Notes under the pieces: generated by a model | The model's database searches: none | Told to the model about the DNA's origin: nothing | The model's input: only the letters and a program-made list of their open reading frames with translations | Shown here: positions 1 to 5,458 of the stretch, piece by piece | Numbering within the stretch: position 1 is the stretch's first letter | Layout: every line of letters starts with the position of its first letter | Source: Comamonadaceae bacterium | Lineage (GTDB): Bacteria > Pseudomonadota > Gammaproteobacteria > Burkholderiales > Burkholderiaceae | Assembly (NCBI GenBank): GCA_947374535.1 | Contig: CANCCJ010000075.1 | Coordinates: 1 to 12,450, forward strand | Direction: 5' to 3' | Length of the DNA: 12,450 nucleotides | Program-made: the position numbers and the translations under genes

Positions 1-648
1 CTCCTCAAGCTCGGCATTGATGAAAATCCGAAAAGCCTGAAATGTGCGCGTTGCAGGGTCCTTGCCCGGCTCGCGGGTTTTGACCGTGTCAGCCACGAGC
101 TTGGCCAATTCAGAGGTGGATGTAGGCACGCCCCGTTCTTGTCGGCGAGCATCAATCGCCTTTGCAATCTGTAAAGCAAACCGTTCTTCGCCATATTCAC
201 GTATCACCTCCGCGATGTGTTGGATTTCCGCCTCGGCCAGCCACTCAGACACGCTTTGGCCACGGGTGGTGTCCATGCGCATGTCCAGAGGACCGTCGTT
301 TCGAAAAGAGAAACCGCGTGCTGGGTTGTCAATCTGGGGTGAACTCACCCCCAAATCCATCAACACGCCGTCGATCGAGCCCGCGTCCAACTCCCCCAAG
401 TGCGTGAAGCCTTGGTGACGAATTGAAAAACGTGGGTCTTGAATTTGCTCAGCCGCCGCAATGGCGTCTAGGTCTTTGTCAAAGGCAATCAATCGCCCTT
501 TTGGCGAGAGCTTGGACAAGATGAGACGGGAATGCCCACCACGACCAAAGGTCGCATCTACGTAGGTTCCGTCCGGCTTGATGTCGAGGGCTTCGACAGC
601 TTCGCTGAGTAGGACGGTGGTGTGCTGCCAGGGCGTGTCCACCGTCAT
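1..648 (-). CDS. rsmH: 16S rRNA m4C1402 methyltransferase RsmH (5' part; runs off the left edge)
   Basis: RsmH uses S-adenosylmethionine to methylate N4 of C1402 in 16S rRNA at the ribosomal P site. I translated the minus strand from the ATG at 648 and obtained 216 uninterrupted codons to the window edge. The product begins [20 protein letters not shown] and contains the family motif [10 protein letters not shown] near residue 35, then [10 protein letters not shown] and [16 protein letters not shown], all typical of RsmH. About 90-100 C-terminal residues lie outside the window. The start lies 3 bases after the mraZ stop, the standard dcw order. An AAAGG ribosome site directly abuts this ATG with no spacer, so the in-frame GTG two codons later (642) may be the true start. 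Identity is secure; the exact start is not. Confidence 0.96.
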   Translation of the reverse strand, partial: MTVDTPWQHTTVLLSEAVEALDIKPDGTYVDATFGRGGHSRLILSKLSPKGRLIAFDKDLDAIAAAEQIQDPRFSIRHQGFTHLGELDAGSIDGVLMDLGVSSPQIDNPARGFSFRNDGPLDMRMDTTRGQSVSEWLAEAEIQHIAEVIREYGEERFALQIAKAIDARRQERGVPTSTSELAKLVADTVKTREPGKDPATRTFQAFRIFINAELEE

Positions 649-651
649 CCT

Positions 652-1080
652 TTAAAAAGAAAATTCCTTGAACACATCGGGCATGTCGCCCTGCATGGCT
701 TGGGCCTCTTGCGCCTCGTAGGTCGCCTTGTCCCAAAGTTCAAAGTGGTTACCCATACCAAGCAGCATGGTGTCTTTGCTGATGCCTGCCGCTGTGCGCA
801 ACTCTGGCGAGATGAGGACACGGCCTGTGCCATCCATCTCCACATCCATCGCGTTACCCAAGAAGATACGTTTCCACCACTGCGCACTCATCGGCAGCGC
901 AGCAATGCGTTCACGGAACTTCTCCCACTCGGTGCGCGGGAAAATCATCAAACAGCCGTGGGGATGGCGCGTGATCGTGAGCTGCCCAGCCGCAGTCGCG
1001 CTCAAGACGTCACGATGCCGTGTAGGCACCGACAACCGACCTTTGGCGTCGAGACTCAGCGATGAAGCACCCTGAAACAC
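652..1080 (-). CDS. mraZ: Transcriptional regulator MraZ
   Basis: MraZ is a DNA-binding protein with two SpoVT-AbrB-type domains. It forms ring oligomers and, in E. coli, represses its own dcw (division and cell wall) operon. An open frame extends upstream to 1152, but family homology begins at the GTG at 1080, which gives [20 protein letters not shown] and a 142-residue protein, the normal length. The first repeat holds [14 protein letters not shown] (residues about 11-24) and the second holds [13 protein letters not shown] (about 80-95). An AGGG element lies about 9 bases before the GTG. The residues added by the longer frame (an F/V/C-rich stretch) do not resemble the family and overlap the probable leader. 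rsmH follows 3 bases downstream, so the two are surely cotranscribed. Confidence 0.95.
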   Translation of the reverse strand: MFQGASSLSLDAKGRLSVPTRHRDVLSATAAGQLTITRHPHGCLMIFPRTEWEKFRERIAALPMSAQWWKRIFLGNAMDVEMDGTGRVLISPELRTAAGISKDTMLLGMGNHFELWDKATYEAQEAQAMQGDMPDVFKEFSF

Positions 1081-1133
1081 GTTGGGAACCCTTTTTCCAC
1101 AAGCAAACACAACAAACAACCAGCGAAAAGTAC

Positions 1134-1173
1134 CAAAGGCACTTTCCCCCACTTAATTGCACTTATTTGCACT
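1134..1173 (-). promoter_or_regulatory. Probable MraZ operator: four 10-bp-phased boxes
   Basis: Read on the minus strand, AGTG occurs four times at exactly 10-base intervals: AGTGCAAATA, AGTGCAATTA, AGTGGGGGAA, AGTGCC (starting at 1173, 1163, 1153 and 1143). E. coli MraZ is reported to bind TGGGN direct repeats separated by 5 nt, which is the same 10-bp period. Only the third box here keeps the full TGGG; the others read TGC. The array lies about 60-95 bases upstream of the mraZ GTG. A possible extended -10 (TGCTACAGT) sits immediately upstream, but I see no convincing -35. The regulatory role is inferred from position and phasing. Confidence 0.65.
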
Positions 1174-1331
1174 GTAGCAGGAAAACGAGTTCAGAACACC
1201 TGTTTTAGGAATTTTTTCAATGAAATCAACAACTTACAGCGATTTTAACATGTTCACCACACGCTAAAAATCGTTATAAATGAAGCACTTAGCAAGGGCA
1301 GTAAAAGTGGCTTATCAAGAGGCAAGGGCAT
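1174..1331 (-). other. AT-rich region upstream of mraZ; promoter expected, not pinned down
   Basis: This stretch between the MraZ boxes and the dksA terminator is distinctly more AT-rich than the flanking genes and holds no credible gene. It should carry the dcw-cluster promoter on the minus strand. Candidate elements are an extended -10 TGCTACAGT next to the boxes and a TATAAC at 1273-1278; neither has a good -35 at 16-18 bp. A 7-bp inverted repeat (CGATTTT at 1240-1246, AAAATCG at 1267-1273) is probably chance. Confidence 0.4.
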
Positions 1332-1362
1332 AAAAAAAAGCAGGCCCAGAGACCTGCTTTTT
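1332..1362 (-). terminator. Rho-independent terminator after dksA
   Basis: On the minus strand the order is AAAAAGCAGG, an 8-base loop, CCTGCTTTTT, then a continuing T run: a perfect 10-bp stem followed by eight T in total. It begins 23 bases past the dksA stop codon, the usual distance. Because the stem starts with an A run it could also act weakly from the plus strand, but no plus-strand gene leads into it. It separates dksA transcription from the dcw operon that follows on the same strand. Confidence 0.92.
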
Positions 1363-1385
1363 GAGGATTTTTGGCGTTTTAGCCA

Positions 1386-2615
1386 TCAATCTCCGAACAT
1401 GCGTTGCTTAATTTCGCGACGTTCTTGCGCTTCCAGCGACAAACTGGCGGTTGGACGAGCTAACAAACGGCCCACGCCGATGGCTTCACCCGTCTCATCA
1501 CAGTAGCCGTAGTCACCATCATCAATGCGATGGATGGATTGCTCGATTTTCTTAAGCAACTTGCGCTCACGGTCGCGTGTGCGCAATTCGAGGGCGTGCT
1601 CTTCTTCAATGGTCGCACGGTCAGCAGGATCAGGCACCACCACGGTGTCTTCGCGTAAATGCTCCGTGGTCTCACTGGCGTTGCTGAGCACTTCGTTTTT
1701 CAAGTTCACGAGTTTGAGTCGGAAGAAAGCCATTTGGGTGGCGTTCATGTACTCACTGTCGGGCATAGCGATGATTTCTGCATCGGTCAGTTGGTCGGCC
1801 GTTTTGGTCTTCCAGTTATTTGCGAGCTTGGCGTCTTTTTTAGGTATCACGGGAACAATGGTTGGAGCAGAGGGCGCCGTCATCGGCATAAAGCTGTTCT
1901 TGGCTGCGTTGGACGCAACCACTTGAGCTGGCGGGGGAGGAACCAAAGCCGCCATCTTGGCAGCTCTGGAGTTTTTCTTGTGCACCACGGGGGTGTATCC
2001 AGGAATGATGGGCGTCACATGCACCATGGGTGCAGGCGCTGCCGCAACAGCCTTGACTTTGGGTACTTTGGCAGGCTTGCCTGCTTTTACAGGTGTGGGC
2101 TTTGAAGCGGGCGTTTTCTTAGCGGGCGCAGCTTTGGCCGTCACCGGTTTGGTAGCCGCTTTAGGCGCAACAGGCTTAGCAGCTGCCTTCACAACGGGTT
2201 TGACCACCGGTTTGGCGGCCTTTTTCACCACGGGTTTGACTGCGGCTTTCGTGGCAACTTTGCTTGGTGCTTTAGCCGGTGTTGGCTTGGCGACTACCTT
2301 GTTCACCGTTTTGACGGGCGCTTTCGTAGGCGCTTTTTTAGCTGGCGCGGGTGCCTTTTTAGCGACCACTTTTTTAGCGGCTACCGCTTTCTTAGCTGGC
2401 ACCTTTTTGGCAACCGCTTTCACAGGAGCTGCTTTTTTAGTCGCGGGTTTCGCTGCGGGCTTAACGGCTGCTTTGACAGCCTTGACGGGCGACTTGACCG
2501 CCACAGGCTTTTTAACAGCCGTCTTAGCAACCGCTTTGGGCGTGACTGCTGCTTTAGCCGCTTTTTTTGCGGGAACAGGCTTCTTAGAAGCAGTTTTGTT
2601 GGATTTAGCACTCAC
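1386..2615 (-). CDS. dksA: DksA-family RNA polymerase regulator with histone-H1-like N-terminal tail, zinc-finger cysteines mostly lost
   Basis: DksA enters the RNA polymerase secondary channel and, with ppGpp, retunes transcription in the stringent response. The C-terminal ~130 residues of this 409-aa product align by eye with E. coli DksA: EYMNATQMAFFRLKL, the coiled-coil-tip DxxDxA motif as DPADRA (329-334), ELRTRDRERKLLKKIEQS, and IGVGRLLARPTASL. The C4 zinc finger is degenerate: Cys372 remains, but the other three positions are Thr375, Ser393 and Ala396. Residues about 3-191 are a low-complexity Lys/Ala/Pro/Val tail resembling histone H1 or AlgP, followed by a Pro-rich linker to about 265. 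I chose the GTG at 2615 because GAGGAGA lies 6 bases before it and a promoter-like pair lies between it and the upstream ATG at 2756. E. coli DksA is only 151 aa. Confidence 0.9.
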   Translation of the reverse strand: MSAKSNKTASKKPVPAKKAAKAAVTPKAVAKTAVKKPVAVKSPVKAVKAAVKPAAKPATKKAAPVKAVAKKVPAKKAVAAKKVVAKKAPAPAKKAPTKAPVKTVNKVVAKPTPAKAPSKVATKAAVKPVVKKAAKPVVKPVVKAAAKPVAPKAATKPVTAKAAPAKKTPASKPTPVKAGKPAKVPKVKAVAAAPAPMVHVTPIIPGYTPVVHKKNSRAAKMAALVPPPPAQVVASNAAKNSFMPMTAPSAPTIVPVIPKKDAKLANNWKTKTADQLTDAEIIAMPDSEYMNATQMAFFRLKLVNLKNEVLSNASETTEHLREDTVVVPDPADRATIEEEHALELRTRDRERKLLKKIEQSIHRIDDGDYGYCDETGEAIGVGRLLARPTASLSLEAQERREIKQRMFGD

Positions 2616-2707
2616 TGTGGGTCTCCTCGCAGTCTTCGGCCGCACGGGTGTGCTGGGTGAAGACTCATCTGAAGATGAGGCCTCACGGCTTGGAGCTGGC
2701 GCGCGGG

Positions 2708-2735
2708 ATTGTAGCCACAAACCCCAAGGTTTCAT
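2708..2735 (-). promoter_or_regulatory. Candidate sigma-70 promoter of dksA
   Basis: On the minus strand there is ATGAAA (2735-2730), a 16-bp spacer, then TACAAT (2713-2708), preceded by TGGC. Matches to consensus are 4/6 and 5/6. Transcription would begin near 2701, about 85 bases before the GTG start at 2615. That puts the in-frame ATG at 2756 outside the transcript and supports the shorter protein. dksA may also be reached by read-through from cobW, which ends at 2763. Confidence 0.55.
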
Positions 2736-2762
2736 TAAATTTGCAAAAACTGCCATATTTCA

Positions 2763-3860
2763 TCAAACCAAAGATTGTTCAAGGCCTTGAAGCAAGATGT
2801 CTTTCGGTAAGTCAATGCCGATGAACACCATTTTGCTCATGCGCTCTTCGCCAGGCGCCCAATCTGGCCCCAGATCGCTGCCCATCAATTGATGCACGCC
2901 CTGAAAAATTACTTTTTTCTCAGTGCCCTTCATGAACAGTACGCCTTTGTAGCGCAGCATCTTGGGTCCATAAATATTGACGATGGCCCCTAAAAAGTCT
3001 TCCAACTTAGCGGGGTCGAACTGGCGCTTGGACTTGAAAACGAAACTCTTGACATCGTCATCATGGTGGTGGTGATGACCAGGACCGTGGTCATGGTCGT
3101 GCGCATGAGATGGATGGTCGCAATGCTCGCCGTGTTCATGATCGTGGTGGTCGTGCTGGTGAGATGGGTGGTCACAGTGCTCGCCATGCTGGTGGTTGTG
3201 CCCTTCATCTGCCAAAAAGTCAGGGTCGATGTCGAGCTTGGCGTTCAGGTTGAAGCCGCGCAGGTCAAACACCTCGGCCAACGACACCTCACCAAAATGC
3301 ACCACTTTTTGCGGAGCGCGTGGGTTCATGTGCTTCAAGCGGTGCTGCAAGGCATCCAGCTCGGCAGGCGACACGAGGTCGGCTTTACTGATGAAGATTT
3401 GATCCGCAAAACCCACTTGGCGGCGCGCCTCTTGACGGTCATTCAACTGTTGGGCGGCGTGCTTGGCGTCGACCAAGGTCAAGATGGAGTCGAGCAAAAA
3501 GCTCTCAGCAATTTCGTCGTCCATGAAGAACGTTTGCGCCACGGGTCCGGGGTCAGCCAAGCCTGTGGTCTCGATCACCACGCGGTCAAAATTGAGCAAG
3601 CCTTTGCGCTTTTTGGCGGCCAACAGTTGCAAGGTGGTGCGCAAGTCTTCGCGGATGGTGCAGCACACGCAGCCGTTGTTCATCTGAATGATTTGCTCGT
3701 TGGTGTCCGACACCAAGATCTCGTTGTCGATGTTTTCTTCGCCAAACTCGTTTTCGATGATGGCAATCTTTTGGCCGTGCGCCTCGGTCAATACGCGCTT
3801 GAGCAAGGTGGTTTTGCCTGAGCCCAAAAAGCCGGTCAGGATGGTGGCGGGGATCAACAT
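2763..3860 (-). CDS. CobW/COG0523-family GTPase (G3E metallochaperone) with His-rich insert
   Basis: This 365-aa P-loop GTPase belongs to the COG0523 metal-chaperone family, whose zinc-related members (ZNG1, ZigA, YeiR) hand metal to client enzymes. Visible features are Walker A GFLGSGKTT (10-18), the family's metal-binding CXCC motif as GCVCC (63-67), ETTG..DPGP (97-106), the G4-like motif SKAD (158-161), a His-rich segment at 221-266 containing an 18-residue tandem repeat, and a CobW C-terminal domain (about 271-360). AAGG lies about 7 bases before the ATG. It starts 27 bases after rlmI and ends 7 bases before the open frame leading into dksA, so rlmI-cobW are probably cotranscribed. The metal and client are not shown by the sequence. 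Zinc is inferred from the motif, the His tract and the neighbouring cysteine-poor DksA. Confidence 0.93.
   Translation of the reverse strand: MLIPATILTGFLGSGKTTLLKRVLTEAHGQKIAIIENEFGEENIDNEILVSDTNEQIIQMNNGCVCCTIREDLRTTLQLLAAKKRKGLLNFDRVVIETTGLADPGPVAQTFFMDDEIAESFLLDSILTLVDAKHAAQQLNDRQEARRQVGFADQIFISKADLVSPAELDALQHRLKHMNPRAPQKVVHFGEVSLAEVFDLRGFNLNAKLDIDPDFLADEGHNHQHGEHCDHPSHQHDHHDHEHGEHCDHPSHAHDHDHGPGHHHHHDDDVKSFVFKSKRQFDPAKLEDFLGAIVNIYGPKMLRYKGVLFMKGTEKKVIFQGVHQLMGSDLGPDWAPGEERMSKMVFIGIDLPKDILLQGLEQSLV
3084..3191 (-). repeat. 54-bp in-frame tandem duplication encoding a His-rich metal-binding segment
   Basis: Two adjacent 18-residue units, QHGEHCDHPSHQHDHHDH and EHGEHCDHPSHAHDHDHG (CobW residues 224-241 and 242-259), share HGEHCDHPSH exactly. 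A GHHHHHDDD tail follows. The DNA copies have diverged at several positions, mostly codon third bases, so the duplication is not very recent and the protein sequence has been kept. Each unit offers one Cys and 7-9 His, fitting a metal buffer. Confidence 0.85.
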
Positions 3861-3887
3861 GAGAGAGCCTTGTGAGAAATAACTTAA

Positions 3888-5111
3888 TTAACCCGATATT
3901 GTGGCTGAGTTGGTCTTTTCAACCAGCTCCGCGGCTTTCACCACCACCAAACCCTTGAGGTACTCCCCTTCTGGAAAGGTCAGGGTCATCGGATGGTCAG
4001 GCGCGCCTTGCATGCGCTCGCTGATGTAGCCGTCGCACGGTGCGTCAATGCCCGCCGAGGCGATGATCTTATGAAACAAATCAGCGCTGATGCCACCCGA
4101 GCAGCTGTACGTAAACAGCACGCCCCCCGGCTCCAACAGTTTGAACGCCAAACGGTTGATGTCTTTGTAAGCCCGCGCCGCGCGGTCGGCGTGCGCGGCA
4201 GACGGCGCAAACTTCGGCGGATCGAGCACGATGGCATCAAAGGTTTGACCCTCTTGAATGAACTGACGCAACGACGCATTTACATCGGCATCCATCATCG
4301 TGGTGCGTGCGGCGTCAAAGCCGTTCAGTGCCACGTTGGCTTTGGCCAACTCAATCGCAGGCCCCGATGAGTCGATGGACGTCACATGCGCCGCACCGCC
4401 CGCCAACGCCGCCACGGTAAAACCACCGGTGTAGCAATAGCAGTTCAGCACGCGCTGGAACTGCAAGCGACGGGCGTAATCGGCAAACTTCTTGCGGCTG
4501 TCGCGTTGATCTAAATAAAAACCTGTCTTGTGGCCCTCGGCCACGTCGAGCAACAACTGCCAACCGTGCTCGCGCAGCACCACGCTTGTGGCACCCTCGC
4601 CTCGCAGCCAGCCTGTGACTTCCGGCAAGCCTTCGAGCTTGCGCACGTTCGAGTCTGAGCGCTCATAAAGTTTGGTCAAGCCTGTTTGCGCCAACAACTC
4701 GTCGGCAATCACGCTTTTCCAGCGCTCGGTGCCACACGACAAAAACGATGCCACCAAGATGTCGTCATAGCGGTCCACGATGAGGCCAGGCAAACCGTCA
4801 GACTCGCCGTGAATCAAACGCACGCCATTGCTTTGAATGTCAAAACGACTACGCGCTGCAATGGCGCGAGCGATGGAGGCTTTGAAGAACGCGGCGTCAA
4901 TGCGCTGGCCTTCGTCAAAACTCCAAATACGCGCGCGAATTTTGGATTCAGGGCTACACGATGCCCATCCTAAGAACTTGCCGTCGTTGGCTTCTACACG
5001 CACGGTTTCACCCGCATCGCCGCTGCCTTTGGCAATGGCACCGTCAAAAATCCACGGGTGGCGGCGCAAGGCAGAACGCTCTTTGCCTTCTCTTAACTTG
5101 ATTGTTTTCAT
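3888..5111 (-). CDS. rlmI: Class I SAM-dependent 23S rRNA methyltransferase, RlmI family (m5C1962)
   Basis: RlmI methylates C5 of C1962 in 23S rRNA. From the ATG at 5111 the product is 407 aa (E. coli RlmI is 396). It begins with a PUA-type RNA-binding region (MKTIKLREGKERSALRRHPW, to about residue 80), then FYLDQRDSR (198-206), the SAM-binding motif NCYCYTGGF (223-231), DPPKFA (297-302) and the catalytic-cysteine motif SCSGG (Cys337). An open frame continues upstream to 5312, but that part crosses the intergenic hairpin repeat and does not resemble the family. The ribosome site is weak (GAG close to the ATG) and lies in a small hairpin. cobW follows after 27 bases. Confidence 0.93.
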   Translation of the reverse strand: MKTIKLREGKERSALRRHPWIFDGAIAKGSGDAGETVRVEANDGKFLGWASCSPESKIRARIWSFDEGQRIDAAFFKASIARAIAARSRFDIQSNGVRLIHGESDGLPGLIVDRYDDILVASFLSCGTERWKSVIADELLAQTGLTKLYERSDSNVRKLEGLPEVTGWLRGEGATSVVLREHGWQLLLDVAEGHKTGFYLDQRDSRKKFADYARRLQFQRVLNCYCYTGGFTVAALAGGAAHVTSIDSSGPAIELAKANVALNGFDAARTTMMDADVNASLRQFIQEGQTFDAIVLDPPKFAPSAAHADRAARAYKDINRLAFKLLEPGGVLFTYSCSGGISADLFHKIIASAGIDAPCDGYISERMQGAPDHPMTLTFPEGEYLKGLVVVKAAELVEKTNSATISG

Positions 5112-5112
5112 T

Positions 5113-5133
5113 GACTCAATTGTCGTTTGAGTC
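5113..5133 (-). promoter_or_regulatory. Small dyad overlapping the rlmI ribosome binding site
   Basis: GACTCAA (5113-5119) and TTGAGTC (5127-5133) are a perfect 7-bp inverted repeat with a 7-base spacer, ending one base before the rlmI ATG. In the rlmI mRNA the 3' arm carries the only Shine-Dalgarno-like GAG, so the hairpin could hide it. It could instead be a protein operator or chance. Confidence 0.4.
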
Positions 5134-5183
5134 GTTGGGGGTTTGGCTTGTACGTCGTTGTTTATTTCGCTTCGCCACGTCGC

Positions 5184-5248
5184 GTACCGGAGCCCGCTGC
5201 GGCTCATGCGTCGCTGCGCGCCAAAATCGCCGCATCGGGCTCCGGTAC
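5184..5248. repeat. Hairpin repeat copy A (conserved 31-bp core, stem type 1)
   Basis: The outer arms GTACCGGAGCCCG (5184-5196) and CGGGCTCCGGTAC (5236-5248) are perfect 13-bp reverse complements. After one mismatch the stem continues for 6 bp (TGCGGC/GCCGCA), leaving a loop of about 25 bases (5204-5228). The 31 bp at 5201-5231 are identical to the reverse complement of 5376-5406 in copy B, although the outer arms of the two copies are unrelated. There is no T run, so it is not a standard intrinsic terminator. Confidence 0.9.
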
Positions 5249-5333
5249 ACGCCATGGCTACGAGTATTTGGTAACGAAGCATTGGCAAGCCAGCACCTGT
5301 GCAAGATGACAAGAATCACGCAGGCCAACGTTG

Positions 5334-5455
5334 GCTAACCAACAAGGCCCAAGTCAGGGGTGGGGTAGGCGTTGAGGCGATTTTGGCGCGCAGCGACGCA
5401 TGAGCCGATGCGCCTGCCCCACCCCAGACTTGGGCCGGACTTAGCTAACGAACAA
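5334..5455. repeat. 12-bp direct repeats bracketing hairpin copy B
   Basis: GCTAACCAACAA (5334-5345) abuts the left arm of copy B, and GCTAACGAACAA (5444-5455) lies 7 bases beyond its right arm: 11 of 12 bases agree. This could be a target-site duplication left by insertion of the element between them, or part of a larger repeat unit. Copy A shows no equivalent pair that I could find. Confidence 0.55.
5346..5436. repeat. Hairpin repeat copy B (same core inverted, stem type 2)
   Basis: Arms 5346-5371 and 5411-5436 form a 26-bp inverted repeat with two non-Watson-Crick positions (A/A at 5356/5426, T/G at 5366/5416). The arms are rich in G runs on one side and C runs on the other (GGGGTGGGG / CCCCACCCC). 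Inside lies the 31-bp core 5376-5406, the exact reverse complement of the core in copy A. It sits 22 bases past the xerC stop on the xerC transcript, where it could stabilise or end the mRNA, but no T tract follows. Confidence 0.9.
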
Positions 5456-5458
5456 AAG

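Larger units (their letters stand above)
5112..5458. other. Non-coding gap between xerC and rlmI containing two hairpin repeats
   Basis: This 347-bp gap separates two same-strand genes and is dominated by repeat structure. From left to right it holds the rlmI leader dyad, hairpin repeat A (5184-5248), a 12-bp perfect palindrome GCCAACGTTGGC (5324-5335), and hairpin repeat B (5346-5436) bracketed by direct repeats. Several short open frames cross it, but they owe their shared peptide MRRFWRAATHEP to the repeated core and show no other sign of coding. The rlmI promoter should lie near 5112-5183 on the minus strand; I could not identify it. Confidence 0.75.

Noticed and set aside
1081..1152. Longer MraZ starting at the ATG at 1152
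   Set aside because: The added 24 residues do not resemble MraZ and would place the coding region over the phased operator boxes; the GTG at 1080 gives the family-standard N-terminus.
1957..2790. Long plus-strand open frame with a hydrophobic, Ala/Gly/Leu/Thr-rich product opposite dksA
   Set aside because: It is the antisense reading of the Lys/Ala-rich DksA tail. The low-complexity codons on the other strand create a long stop-free frame with no ribosome site or family resemblance.
3875..3895. Possible Zur box near the cobW start (AT-rich, contains TTAATTAA)
   Set aside because: The 8-bp palindrome overlaps the rlmI stop and does not match the GTTATA-type dyad expected for Zur.
5112..5312. 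N-terminal extension of RlmI to 5312
   Set aside because: The extension is translated from hairpin repeat A and does not resemble any RlmI N-terminus. The PUA domain begins exactly at the ATG at 5111.
5346..5436. Hairpin B as a normal Rho-independent terminator for xerC
   Set aside because: The stem is strong, but the loop is 39 bases long and no T run follows on the minus strand. Any termination or stabilising role would be atypical.
5324..5455. Integron attC-like site (GCTAAC/GTTGGC motifs with an inverted repeat)
   Set aside because: The core-site consensus RYYYAAC/GTTRRRY is not met, and there is no cassette array or integron integrase; the recombinase here is housekeeping XerC.
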